64,000 bases of DNA from Selaginella moellendorffii (lineage: Eukaryota > Streptophyta > Lycopodiopsida > Selaginellales > Selaginellaceae), in the NCBI RefSeq assembly GCF_000143415.4, contig NW_003314283.1:1047734-1111733 (forward strand), written 5' to 3'. How positions within the stretch are numbered: the first letter of the stretch is position 1; each line of letters starts with the position of its first letter. This document shows, one piece after another, positions 1-11,046 of the stretch. The translations under genes were made by a program, and so were the position numbers. The notes under the pieces were generated by a model. It saw only the letters and a program-made list of their open reading frames with translations, was not told where the DNA came from and made no database searches.

Positions 1-1126
1 CATTTCCATCCGAGTCATGCATGTGTGGTTAGGTGTGGTATGCGTCAGGATGGGGTTTGACCATAGGGAGAAGGCGTTCATGTCCAGCCAGAGGGCCTTG
101 ATACTTAAGCCGGACGAGAAGTAACTGTGGGACTTGGCTGCTTGTGTTGCAGTTCTAGCTAGTGATAGCTGTGAAGGTGAAATGCTCTGGCAAAAGGCAG
201 GCAAACTCCACTTGTATGAATTGGGTACAAGGTGATCTACCATAGTAGCTATAAATTATAAAGAAAGAATAATCTTAATCCTTGTTTGTATAAACAATTG
301 ACATACTTTACTATTAGTAAAATATTGATTGCTTACTCAATTTCCTACCATAAAGGAAAATTAAAATTAAAAACCAATCCTCAAAATACAAACCTCATTT
401 TCAGTCTCTCTTGTGTCATTAAGATCAATTGTGTATTTTTGAAAGAAAAAAAGGAATCTCTCTCCTCTAAAAATAAAAAAAGAAATATCTTGAGTTTCAT
501 ATAAGTGCAACTTAAGTTGGCCATTTACAATGCTACACCAAAACATTTACCTCTAACAAGAATCATGAATGATGCACCTCATTGTAACCTAATAGTAACT
601 CAATCTAGCTATTTCTACATAAGTGTTGAGAAGATGAGGACTAGAAAACAAATTCTTTTTGCAACTTTGCACAGTAGAGGAAAAAGAATGGATTTAACTC
701 TAGAATGCAAAAAACACTAAACTTGTTTTTGAATGAAGTTTCTTAAACATGTTTGAAATTATCTGATGAAAAGAAGTATAAAACAAATATTTCCTGTCAA
801 GAATACATTTTTCCCACCAAAAGTTTTTCCCATCAAGAACATTCATCTCTTATTAAGAAATTCATCTATCTGGAAAATGTGTATTTATTAGGGTATTCAC
901 ACAATCTTATCCACGGATCATATAATAAATGTTGCTTATTTATAGGCTATTCATTCTTTATGACTTGCCATAAATTCCACTTGGGAACTCCCTCACAGTG
1001 TCCCATTCTTGTCCAGTGCTTTCTCCCAAGTAATCCAATTGTCTCCGGTATAGCCACTGTCATGATCTTATTCCTCTCTGCTGCGGTTTTTATTGCTCTC
1101 AAGTGATTCACAATGATTCATGATAG
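1..1126. other. AT-rich intergenic DNA with a possible gene-fragment edge
   Basis: From about 240 to 1080 the sequence is AT-rich with only short ORFs, and no family is recognisable. The first 230 bases are GC-richer. One plus frame reads through them with a single TAA near 123 and contains peptides such as MSSQRALILKPDEK and LWDLAACVAVLASDS, which look protein-like but were not recognised. This could be the broken end of a gene or a mobile element continuing to the left of the window. Confidence 0.4.
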
Positions 1127-2616
1127 CTACTGCCAGCCACATGGTATGTGCAAATGCGATTCGTGCACCATCTCTCTACACCAATGATCAATTGCAGTGT
1201 AGGGAGCTTCCGACACGACACTTGCTTGCCAAGATCGCCACAGCATGCCGCAGTAGATCCAGGGCACCCATTGCAGGGGCTGCAGCTTAACACGTCCTGG
1301 GTGCTCTCGTGCAAACTCCTTGAGCAACGCAGGGATCTGTGGAGTAGCATCGTTGCTAGTGTAGACACACTTCAGCTCCACATCTGTGTCACTGCTTCTC
1401 TTCACCAGCTCACGAAGGAACTCCAGTTCCGGACCTGTTCTTTCCCAGATGTGCTTGCTGTAGACAAACTCGACTCTAACTGTCAAGGGGCTCTTCCTGC
1501 TGTTCCAATTTGCAACGTTGAGTTGCTGCATTTCGTCACACACACCGTGAGGCACTGGAACAAGAAAGCAAAAGCTTCACCTTGATACTTATGAAAGAGA
1601 CAATGAACTCCTCAAGCCCCTGGAACGGCTCCAGCAGGGCCACAAGATCAATAGAGCAGGGTGGAATGCCATCGTCAAAGATGCAGAAGTAGAACTTCTT
1701 CAGGCTCGACGTTCTACACAACGCTGCCTTGTCCATTACTTGGGTGGGGTTGCTAAACGGATTGAGGAAGATGATCTTTTTGAGCCTGGTGTAGCCCAGC
1801 CCCTGGATGTTCCACATGCTCTCTCTCACCCGGATCCACTCTACGTTGCATGTAACTCGATGTGCGGAGCAAAGAAGAACATCCACCGGAGCTTTGGTGT
1901 GTCAAGGGCAAGTGTAAAGTTGTCCACTCCACCACCCTCGCAGTGTTCCGACTGGCAGCTGTCGAGGCTGCGGCTCTTGAGCACGTAGGTACCTGCATAA
2001 ACATAAAATCACATATATGTGAGAAACAACAACAAATGCCCAGACTCGGTGAATCGGGCCAGCTCTACATACCGGGCGAGCTCACCACTATTGTATTCAT
2101 TCTCGCTGCAAGAAGCGAAGGGCAGAGCTCGAGCAGCTGCTGCAGCACACTCACGTTGACCGGTATGTGAAAGGTGAGGAAGAGGAGATTAGGCAGCAGC
2201 GGTGAAGGCAAGGCTGCATTGCCGAGCGTGGAGCCGAGTTGTGTGACGTAGACGTGGAGACAGCGGAGCTCCTGGCACGCAGAGATGTTGAACCAGAGGC
2301 CCTCGAACTTTTGCTGCGGACCTCCGTAGATGGTCACCGAGTGGAGCCCCTTCCCGATCTGGTGCAGCCAGCGAGTGCATTCTTGCTGGAACCGGATGGA
2401 TAACTGGCGAAGATTGTTGTGGCCAAACCAGCGGATGAGCCCCTGCTCCACATCATGACTCCTCGATTCCAAGCAATAGTGCGTGACAAGCCTTGCCAGG
2501 TGCGCAAACCTCTTGCTTACCAGAGACGAGGGATTCAAGTCGCGGGACCAGGCGAGGAGAGACATGATCCGAATGAGGACCTCATCCGGAAGATCGTCAA
2601 GGTACTGCCTTCGCAT
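1127..2616 (-). CDS. F-box/LRR-like protein, probable frameshift
   Basis: Probable substrate-recognition subunit of an SCF ubiquitin ligase. The N-terminus (YLDDLPDEVLIRIMSLL, about residues 5-21) is a typical F-box, followed by leucine-rich, LRR-like segments ending in a C-terminal block with HIWERTGPELEFLRELVKR. ATG at 2616 is the first true methionine before the F-box. Proposed exons (minus): 2616-2073, 1992-1589 and 1554-1127. The first junction (GTATGT donor, TTTATGCAG acceptor) restores a sensible frame. Within exon 2 the frame that gives TPKLRWMFFFAPHIELH runs into a stop at about 1847, while a different frame (VEWIRVRESMWNIQGLGY) continues sensibly. This looks like a one-base loss or a sequencing error, so the gene may be a recent pseudogene. 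The last intron would be only 34 nt, which is unusually short and uncertain. Confidence 0.6.
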
Positions 2617-3344
2617 CACCAAAGTCTAGACCGAACTTTTCGATGTTTACTTGAGAAGGTCGCGCGCTCTTTAGGAGCGGCAAACGCGCGATAGAGAGGC
2701 GGGGAGGAGAGCGCGGGAGGCTGTTTCTCGTTTGATGATCGAGTCTTTTCCAGCTCCATAGCCACGGAGAAGATGCCAAGGCTCCAATCGACCACGTACG
2801 ATCTGGTGGGATCTCTACTCTTCTGGAGCGTTAACACGGCGTCGACTTTCATTTCTATCAAAACAATTCTAGCAAAACACAGATGATCACCAGTCCAGGT
2901 CCTTGTAGAAAAGGATCCAGTAGCTACTGTCACCACCGTCGGGCGCACCGCCACCATTGCCCCCACTGTCCGCGAGGGCGTGTCCCAGGACGACATTGGC
3001 GATCCGGTGGCCGATGACGATGAGGACGTGTTCCAGTCCCACGAAGACATCGGAGATGGAGGGGCGCTACCATGAGCAGCAGGAGGAGCGCCACCTTCCG
3101 CAGCAGTGGCCGATGGAGGAGCGCCACCGTGAGCAGCAGGAGAAACACCACCGTCCGCAGCAGTGGCCGATGGAGGAGTGCCACCCTGATGAGCGCCAAC
3201 AGCAGGAGCACCACCACCAGCAGCAAGAGGAGCGCCACCGTGGTTGGCATCTGGGGCCGCCTGCTGTGTAATGACCAGGGTCTGGCTATGCCAGATCCTC
3301 TGTTCTTGGCCTCCCTGGATCACAGCGTGCTCCGACTGCTCCAC
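2616..3344 (-). CDS. Low-complexity Gly/Ala/Pro-rich ORF, hypothetical
   Basis: Open frame of about 242 codons immediately upstream of the F-box gene; its TGA overlaps the F-box ATG (TGATG at 2614-2618). The N-terminal half is built from repeats such as GGAPPSATAA and GGAPPAAHG. The C-terminal half (MKVDAVLTLQKSRDPTRSYV) looks more globular. There is no convincing ATG at the start: the frame begins at GTG just after a TCTCAG acceptor-like site near 3340, so it may be an internal exon of a gene starting further up, or an upstream exon spliced to the F-box gene. Product not recognised. Confidence 0.3.
   Translation of the reverse strand: MEQSEHAVIQGGQEQRIWHSQTLVITQQAAPDANHGGAPLAAGGGAPAVGAHQGGTPPSATAADGGVSPAAHGGAPPSATAAEGGAPPAAHGSAPPSPMSSWDWNTSSSSSATGSPMSSWDTPSRTVGAMVAVRPTVVTVATGSFSTRTWTGDHLCFARIVLIEMKVDAVLTLQKSRDPTRSYVVDWSLGIFSVAMELEKTRSSNEKQPPALSSPPLYRAFAAPKERATFSSKHRKVRSRLW
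3071..3242. repeat. Imperfect minisatellite, about 66-bp unit
   Basis: Units containing GAGCAGCAGGAG, GCAGCAGTGGCCGATGGAGG and GCGCCACC recur about two and a half times. They encode the Gly-Ala-Pro repeats of the minus-strand ORF and stay open on the plus strand, which explains several overlapping ORFs here. Confidence 0.75.
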
Positions 3345-3980
3345 ATCTGAGAATACAAACCCCAGGATCTATGAGAAAGGAAGAAGCAACAAAGACAAAT
3401 CAACAAACGAGTGAAGCTTGTTTCCCATCCCCGCGATCCGAAGTTCCTGGCAAAACCAAAGCCGAGGGAAGGGCGGAAGAGCCGAGAGAAAGCCATAGCC
3501 AAGCCAAGAAAACCAGAACGAGAGACAACCGGGAGAGAAAAAACCGAGAGGATACATACCTTTTATTCTTGATAAACAATAATGAGTAGTAACCCTAAAG
3601 CCTCTCACCCCAGCTGTTCATATCTTGATTCATGATTATCCTTGCGAGCAAGAAGTTTCTAGCTGTGTGACAGTGCCTTTTCTCTGGATCACCGCACCAT
3701 GCAGCGATCCATCTCAATATCATGATTGCATTGAAACAAATTTGATCGATCGACGCAGAACGGGAAATCTGACCTTGCGAACGTACTCAAATATATTTTC
3801 CCAATCCTATAGTCCTACTACGCCGTTAAATCGTTTGAAAATGGGACTATTTGGTCTTGCGAATATTCTACGTTCTTTTGAAAACCATTGGTTCTTCGGC
3901 TATGAGATACCCGCATATTCTTCTTTCTTCTTCCTTTAAAAGCGAAGAGCTTGCGCAATCGATCGCTATCGAATCGTCGA
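3345..3980. other. Intergenic, no gene seen
   Basis: Spacer between the low-complexity ORF and the 3' end of the dynein light chain gene. Only short ORFs without family signal are present. The last 80 bp (about 3905-3980) is the downstream flank of the dynein gene and is also found beside the duplicated copy near 13.4-13.5 kb. Confidence 0.5.
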
Positions 3981-4495
3981 TTAGAGCAAGAACATTCCAA
4001 ACACGACGCCGACACCAAAGACATTGCCATCGTTGTAGGTCGCCTCCGCGTAATCGTCAGTCTCGAGATCCCAGAAGCATCGCGACGCCATTTGCATGCT
4101 CTGCCCTCTCACCTCGCCGATCACCACCTGGACGACGAGCTTGTACCTCTCGAATTCCAGATCTGGCTGAATTCTTATCGAATTACTCTTGATCAGCTCT
4201 GAAGAGATACCTTTGAGGTCCGATTTGATGGAATCGGCGAGATCCCTGGCAACGCCCGGAGATGTCTCAGGATCATACACCAGGCCCTTCAATTTCTCTT
4301 TCAGCACTGCTGCGATCGTGTCTCTCACCTGTCCAACACGGAACTTCTTCTTTGGCGCGTAGGGAAGAGGGCTTTCGATAATGACCTGCAGAGGATGATC
4401 ACGCAAGAATCAGTTGCGATGGAGATGATCTGGAAGATCGATTTCACCCGTTTCTTCTTGTCGGCGTCCTCGGGGAGTGTCTCCAATGCCGCCAT
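3981..4495 (-). CDS. Tctex1-type dynein light chain (DYNLT family)
   Basis: Predicted 150-aa light chain of the dynein motor; in this family it dimerises on the intermediate chain of cytoplasmic or axonemal dynein. Exons (minus): 4495-4448 (MAALETLPEDADKKKR) and 4385-3981, separated by a 62-nt GT-AG intron. The Tctex1 domain covers most of exon 2: a helical part with VRDTIAAVLKEKL and VYDPETSPGVARDLADSI, then the beta-strand part with FERYKLVVQVVIGE, SRCFWDLETDDYAEATY and NDGNVFGVGVVFGMFL, a typical C-terminus for the family. Flowering plants lack dynein, so its presence fits a plant with flagellate sperm. It shares a 118-bp divergent spacer with the Kelch gene. A broken duplicate lies at 12979-13396. 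Confidence 0.9.
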
Positions 4496-4613
4496 TTTGA
4501 TCGCCCAAGAACCCTAGATTCCCAGTTAAGTGCCACGTCATTCACTACCCGTTCGTATCGTCCTAGTCAGCAGGCGAGGTTTAGGGTTCAGGGCTTTTGA
4601 AAATCTTCTTGCG
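4496..4613. promoter_or_regulatory. Short divergent promoter with two telo-box-like motifs
   Basis: Only 118 bp separates the start codons of the dynein light chain (minus) and Kelch (plus) genes. It contains AACCCTAG at 4510-4517 and TTTAGGGTT at 4580-4588, one near each gene. Such telo-box motifs are common in promoters and 5' leaders of plant housekeeping genes. No TATA box is seen. Confidence 0.55.
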
Positions 4614-6363
4614 ATGTCGCTGCTCGAGGCGTCCATTCTCGAGAAGCTGGAGCTAGGGCGCGATCTCCCGATCGCGGAATGGGAGCGCCTCGACGGCGAG
4701 CGCTGCGCTCAGGAGCAAGCGATGCTCGCGGCGGAGCGCGATCGGCTTCGCTTGTCGCTTCAATCCGCGGATCCGGCGCTTGCCCTGGCCGCCGACAAGA
4801 ATCTGGAGTTCTGCGCGAATGCCGTGGCGCAGGTAACGATATTTCTAGCTAGATATTTGCTGATCTGCGAGTTCTTTCTCTAAAATTCCTCTCAAGATGA
4901 GGAGAGACGATGTCGAGCTTAGAAGGCTTCTCGAGGTCGCCAAAACTTACTCGAAGCAACTTAACGATGTGGAGACGCTGAAGAAGGCAAATGTGCTGCT
5001 TGAAACCTCTCAGGTATCCAAAACTTTCCTTTGTGTGTGGGAGAAAGAAAAAAAACTACGTCTTTCTCATACCTGGCAGGCAAGCATGGCTTCGCAAATC
5101 CAAGCCTTGAAGCTCGAAGTGCGTGGACTGAAAGCCAGGGCTGTGGGAAAATCGGCGAACTTGGCCAGTCCACAGATATTTGTCATGGGTGGCTACGATG
5201 ATACTGCTCTCGTGACAGCTGCGGAAGTATACTCGTTTAAATCATCGCAGTTCACGCCATCTTGCTCCATGCTCTTCCCGCGATCTTCCGCCGCGTCGAG
5301 CGTTTTGGACGATCGCATTTACGTGTTTGGTGGTGGAGATGGGAAGAACTGGTTCGACACAAGTAAGAATGCTCCTTTCATTGAATCTCTGGTCTTCTCA
5401 TGCGATGGTATCTTGTACTAACTCAGCTGAGCGTTACGACTCTATCAGTAATAGCTGGAGCAAATGCAGCTCGATGAAATACAAGCGTGGTAACTTAGCA
5501 GGAGCAACAGTCGGTGGTAAAGTGTATGCTCTTGGCGGCGGTAACGGTAAAGCCCAGTTTTCTCAAGTGGAATGTTACGACGCCCACCTTGGTGCTTGGA
5601 CGTCTTCTCCGAGCATGCTCGAAAAGGTAACGACGTTATTTTCTTTCTCGTTTTGTTTTTTTTTTGCATTTACTCTCTGCATTGCAGCGTTACATGGTAG
5701 CAGCTGCTGAGATTGGTGGAGCTTTGTATGCTCTGGGCGGCTTTGACGGTAGACATTATCTCAGGTATACTCGTAGTCTTTTCTAAGCTTTTGGTTGCTA
5801 AAGATGGTGCATTGATTAGGACTATGGAGCGCTTTGATCCTCGTGAATCTGTCTGGACGAAGATGCCATCGATGACGTCCAAGAGAGGCAGCTTATCCGC
5901 GGCTGTCTTAAATGGGAGACTGTGAGTATTTGTCCACCTCGTCCAGCTTCTAGTCAGAATTAGAAGACATGTTTCTGCAGGTATGCGCTAGGAGGTTTCG
6001 ATGGTTCTGTATTTCTTTCGACCGTCGAGGCTTTTGATCCCCGTGCCGACCGCTGGGAAACGGTAAGTCACTGAATCATGTTTCGTTTTATCGTTTATCT
6101 GACAACGTCGAAACAGGTTCGACCCATGGGGTGCGCAAGAGCTTACGGTACTGCAGTCACTGTCAATGGCGCCATCCACGTTATCGGTGGACTGCAAACA
6201 ATGAATGTTCTTTGTGATACTGTATGATTTTCTTGATTCTCTTACAATGTACTACCAAGCTATTTTTTTGTTGCAGTGCTACGTGTACGGAGAGGAATCG
6301 GGCTGGAAGAAGTTCGGACCATCCGGATGGAAGCGCAGCTTTCTCACCGCAGCAGTACTATAG
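4614..6363 (+). CDS. Kelch-repeat protein with N-terminal coiled coil
   Basis: Predicted 423-aa protein. Nine exons: 4614-4832, 4897-5013, 5080-5362, 5427-5626, 5688-5764, 5820-5921, 5981-6062, 6117-6221 and 6277-6363; all junctions are GT-AG and the sum is a full frame. Residues 1-120 are charged and helical (probable coiled coil). The rest is a Kelch beta-propeller with repeated GG doublets: IFVMGGYDD, IYVFGGGDG, VYALGGGNG, LYALGGFDGRHY, LYALGGFDG and IHVIGGL, each followed by a blade ending in a conserved Trp or Tyr (about six blades). No F-box, BTB or DCD domain is present, so it may be an adaptor of unknown partner. Similar coiled-coil plus Kelch proteins occur in plants; the exact orthologue was not identified. 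Confidence 0.88.
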
Positions 6364-6627
6364 GCAAGATTGATGCCATGCATCTCTGGTACATAACTTA
6401 CATAATCTAAATGATGGTTTTAAAACGTTTGTCTGGTTTCTCATGCACGAGGTCCAGGCAGGGCGATAAGTCTGGGCGAGTTGGTGAAAGTGTTATGATG
6501 ATCCTGTAAGCAAACAAAAGAACAGTTTCGTTGAAACGAATCCAGCTGGGGCATAGCTATGAGAATCCGAGTACAAGCAGATGCTCCGAAAGTCGCATTG
6601 CGTTCTCTCGATTCAGCGCGAGCGAGC

Positions 6628-6633
6628 TATAAA
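6628..6633 (+). promoter_or_regulatory. TATA box of the Ser-Gly repeat gene
   Basis: TATAAA in the context GAGCTATAAATTTCGG, 65-70 bp upstream of the ATG at 6698, a normal plant spacing with a short leader. Confidence 0.6.
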
Positions 6634-6697
6634 TTTCGGTCAGGCTTTCACTTCTTTCTCATCACTAACTCGCATCCCTGCAGCTCTTGCCACCACC

Positions 6698-7642
6698 ATG
6701 GCTGCCACCCGTTCGGCGACGATGATCCTCAGCGCTGTTCTATTAGCAGCATTGCTCTTCACCTCCTCCGTGTGCGCTCACCACCATCACCACCGAAAGT
6801 TTAAAGCATCCGGCTTCTTTTCCGCTCCGACAAAAGACTATCAAGGTGGTGGCTCAGGATACGCAGGCTTTGGTGATGGCTCTGGTTCCGGCTCTGGAGA
6901 AGGAAGCGGATCCGGCTCTGGATCATCGTCACCGGTATATGGAGGAATTCCAGGTGGTGCTGGCTCTGGTTCTGGAGCTGGCTCGGGCTCTGGGATGGGG
7001 AGTGGCTCCGGCTCTGGGAGCGGCTATGGAAGTGGTGGCCCAGCGAGTGGAGGCGGCACGGGTTCTGGCTCTGGCTCCGGTTCTGGAAGTGGCTCGGGTT
7101 CTGGCTCTGGAAGTGGTGGAAGTCCGGGATATGGTTCTTCGCCTGGCAGTGGCTCCGGCTCTGGACAAGGCAGCGGCTCGGGCTCGGGCTCTGGAATGGG
7201 ATCGGGATCCGGGAGTGGTGGCTCGTATGGAAGTGGCTCTGGACAAGGTAGTGGGAGTGGTTCTGGCTCCGGCTCTGGAAGTGGCTCTGGAGGAAGTGGA
7301 GGTGGAAGTCCATACTATGGAGGAATTCCTGGAAGTGGCTCGGGCTCGGGCTCGGGCTCCGGCTCCGGCTCTGGTTCTGGTTCTGGCTCTGGAAGCGGTT
7401 CTGGAGGAAGTGGAAGTCCATACTATGGTGGAATTCCTGGAAGTGGCACTGGAAGTGGTAGTGGAAGTGGAAGCGGGAATGGAAGTGGCGCAGGATCTTC
7501 TCCAAGTGGAACTCTTCCATGCAGTCCACCACCTTATTACGGTAGCACTCCAGGTTCTGGAGAAGGGAGTGGGGGTGGAAGTGGCTCAGGATCTGGGTCT
7601 GGCTATGTGCCCAGTCCTCCATATTATGGTGGTGGCTATTAG
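6698..7642 (+). CDS. Secreted Ser-Gly dipeptide repeat protein (cell-wall type)
   Basis: Predicted 314-aa single-exon protein. ATG at 6698 (CACCATGG context) begins a clear signal peptide ([18 protein letters not shown]), followed by a His cluster (AHHHHHRK) and then long runs of (SG)n broken by tyrosine-containing blocks: [19 protein letters not shown] twice, [10 protein letters not shown], and a C-terminal [10 protein letters not shown]. The layout resembles glycine-rich structural wall proteins: flexible SG stretches with Tyr pairs that could be cross-linked oxidatively. Ser may carry glycans. No enzymatic domain is present. The repeated codons make the other frames and the reverse strand open as well; those ORFs are shadows. 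Confidence 0.8.
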   Translation: MAATRSATMILSAVLLAALLFTSSVCAHHHHHRKFKASGFFSAPTKDYQGGGSGYAGFGDGSGSGSGEGSGSGSGSSSPVYGGIPGGAGSGSGAGSGSGMGSGSGSGSGYGSGGPASGGGTGSGSGSGSGSGSGSGSGSGGSPGYGSSPGSGSGSGQGSGSGSGSGMGSGSGSGGSYGSGSGQGSGSGSGSGSGSGSGGSGGGSPYYGGIPGSGSGSGSGSGSGSGSGSGSGSGSGGSGSPYYGGIPGSGTGSGSGSGSGNGSGAGSSPSGTLPCSPPPYYGSTPGSGEGSGGGSGSGSGSGYVPSPPYYGGGY

Positions 7643-9882
7643 ATTTTGACCACTACTATAAAATAATTTGTATCTATAAATTTGAATTTGAATATAACCA
7701 TTTCTAATTTATATAAAATAAAATAGTAAGTCACTTAAAACCAAGCAAATTTTGCAGCTATAATAAATATTATTTAAGACACCAGAATTTTAAATTATCC
7801 ATTAAGATAATGTATTAAAAAAAATACTATATACATAGATTAGTTTTAGTTTTAAAATAACAATATTCAGCTATATATTAATTAGCTATCTTGTACCATA
7901 TTGACCTTATATATAGTTTATTCTATTGATTCAACAAGTTCAACTAGAAAGTTCCACCTTTGACATCCTCCACACTACAATGACAATTGTAAAGACAATC
8001 ACATAAAAATAAACAATGGCTCCAAATAAACAAAATGGTAGACCATTTAGAGATGCCCTAGAATACTAGATGCCTAGACAATCTTCTAGCTACTGTAGAA
8101 GCTACAAAATCTTCATCATCTCCTTGAGGTCATTTCTCTTCAAAAGATATCATAAAATGAGTACTTGAGATAAATATGTAAAAGGAAACTAATTACATTA
8201 TGGACTTGTTGTTGCTATAAGAAAGAGATTAAGGTAAAGTAGCATTGAAAGATCCTTGGCAGGCAACACTAACAAAAGCTAGACAAACAAAAACCATAAT
8301 GCACTTTGATCATTGCTTGTTGTTATTTAATTGAGGATTTAATTCTTAATTTTCTTCCAGCAACAACATGTTGTTGCATTATATATTACTAACTTTGGTA
8401 AAAAAGTATTAAGTATAAGTAAATTAAAAGTTATTTATTGTAAAACAGCACCATAATAATAAAATCTGAAGCACAGTATTTTTAAAGTTCATTATTTTCT
8501 TGCCAAAAATTAGATTGATAAGTAAATTAATGATTCATATTTTAGCAATCAAATCATTTCAAGATGAACTTAACTTGTTCACCGAGTTTAAATAGTGTGT
8601 TCCCTAACTATTTATGGTAGGTCTGATATTATTTTATCAAAACTTATAAAATGTTTCTTAAATTTTCTATACTCCAACACACTCTGCTAGTTGCTAAAAG
8701 GTATCATAGTGAAATAAAATTTTAAATTTATGACTAGCTAATTGTAAGAAATAATGAACAAATTATTATATTTTTAGCATATATTATTATACAATTCCCT
8801 CTCCTGTACATCAAAAGGAATTAAAATTTTAAAAAGGAGAACATAAAAGAACAAATGGCCTTTATATATGAGTTTTACGAACTTGATATATTTTAATTCT
8901 ATTTCAAGTCAAGTGTAAAAAATACTTTAGTATAAATGTATGATAGTTTATATTATAAACCAAAACATTGTTCTCTACACTTGTTTGTTTTTTCACAATA
9001 TCTCTAAAATGTGATATTTTTATATTAGTAAGAATATTAGTTTTAATGGTGCAAGGTGGACTTAAAACTATGTGTGGGTGTTAGTTGTAGTATTAGAGGC
9101 ACTAAAACTATCCTTTCAGAATTCCATGTGATAATAAATCCTCTTGAATTTGTAGGAGAATAGATAGAAAAATATAATAAAAGCTTAATAATAAATTGTT
9201 CACTCCTATTTAATTCAGCGTATTTTTATTTAAAATTAAATGAGATTGTTTTTTTTATATAAAAGATTCCACCAAAAATCCAGTTAATATTCCAGAGATT
9301 TTTATTAAGCTATTATTTTACAGCTATTAAGTTTTAAGTTTTAGTTTTAAGCTATTATTTCTTTTAGGAAACTCATACTCAATTGACACTTATTACTCCC
9401 AGAGGATTTTGAAGTCAGTCAACACCCATAAGAGTACTCCCCAAACTGAAAAGGATTCCACTCATGACCAATGATTGCAAACAAGTCCGTAGCCCCAATC
9501 TCTCTTGCCTTGGGAAAACCAACACAGCTAACCATGCTCTTTAGCAACATCATTTTCATGACTGATGCATGCATACATGGCAGCAAAGTGATAGTAGTGT
9601 GCTGTCTGTTCACACTTGTTATCAAGATGACGAAGGAGATATCTGTTAGGATTCTATCCCTTACACAATTAGTTAAAGGGGTGATCATTTGATTATAAGG
9701 CCCTTTGTTTATCCTATTATCTTGACTTAGTGCCTAACAATCCTTCTTTCGTCAAAGAATAATCGTCCGCGATCATACTTAAGCCATAGTCCTTCTTTTA
9801 GGGTCTACCAGACTTTGTATCCACCATATTGAATATTCCTTTAGAATATTCTTACCCCACTTGTCAGCAACAAGAATTGAAC

Positions 9883-9900
9883 TGCTCTAATACTAATGTT
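9883..9900 (-). mobile_element. Possible decayed retroelement primer-binding site
   Basis: On the minus strand the sequence reads close to the plant initiator-tRNA-Met PBS consensus TGGTATCAGAGC with a few changes, next to TGTTAGGATTGTTAGG, which could be an LTR end. No matching second LTR was located, so this is tentative. Confidence 0.3.
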
Positions 9901-10987
9901 AGGATTGTTAGGTTTTTTTCCCTTGCCCTAACATGCCTTAATATACCTTTATACATTCTTTTGACCGATGTTGACCACGTGGTCAAAGCTAATGCCTAAC
10001 AATACCTGGGATTTTCTTCCTCTTCCTCCTCTTGCACTTCATTCCCTTCCAGATCACTCGCTTCCTTCGTAATTTCACCCTTGGATATGAAGATTGATAG
10101 TTCTCATCGTTACATTTCTCAAACATGTAAAAAATGTGATAGAGATTATAAGTGAGGTTTAAGACACTTGACAACCAATTTAGCAATCCACTATCATGAA
10201 TGAGTTATCAAAGAATTAGGGCAGAATGAGAGAAATGACGTTGACTGTAAAGGACATCTATGATTTAGTTGATTTTGAAGAACACTTAAGCCCACACAGA
10301 AGGGAATTCCAGATTAGAAGAAGCAATAATGAATTTGCAAAAGCAATTAGGATTAAGGCTTATCTCCACATAAGAATATAATTCTCACTTTTTATCTTAA
10401 CTTTTATAATGTGTTGTCTTTGTAAGTGTATAATAAGCACCTCTATGACTTTGAGGTGACTTGGGAACTTATGAAAAAAAATTATGCTAAAATTGTTCAC
10501 AAGAAGGAGGTTGATTACCAAATTCTAAGGGCATAAACAACAATTTTTGCTAATTATAACAAAAAACAACTTCTGGTCAATGAGGAGAAGATGCCTCTCT
10601 CAATGGCCAAATTAGTGGTATTCAAGCCCAAGGCAAAGTGCTTTGCAATTCCCACCAAGTGGGAAATTCCTCATGGCTTGTTTCATAGTCATGAAATCAT
10701 CATGATTATAGTTGTGGACCTCTTATATCTCAATCTACCACTAGGCATGCCATAGGGATTATAAACAAAGTTTGGAAGGACAACACAGTCCAAAAGGAGT
10801 GTGCTAAGAAGGTGGTATTTACCTTGAGAGATCTTATATGAGACATAGTGATGGAAGGTAGTGGCATGTCTTATAAAATGCAAGCACTAAAGAGCATTAC
10901 CAAACTTGCTTACAATTTTTATGAACTTGTGTTCTTCCCTAACTACACACCATTTACTAGAATTCTTCATTTGAACAAAACTAAGGA

Positions 10988-11046
10988 AACCATTATTTTG
11001 TTTATCTATGACAAGACAAACCATTATTCTGTTTATCTATGATGAG
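10988..11046. repeat. Tandem duplication of about 30 bp
   Basis: AAACCATTATTTTGTTTATC and the following ATGACAAGAC are repeated immediately with a T-to-C change and a slightly altered end. A second related pair (GACATAGTGATGGAAGG) occurs at about 10844 and 11046. Confidence 0.7.

Noticed and set aside
6801-7622. Long minus-strand His/Ser/Gln-rich ORF and a second plus frame rich in Ala/Val/Leu
   Set aside because: Shadows of the Ser-Gly repeat gene; no signal peptide and no start context.
10420-10760. Assignment of the AT-rich ORF remnants to a Copia gag
   Set aside because: Some gag-like flavour but no zinc knuckle or protease motif; left as an unspecified transposon trace.
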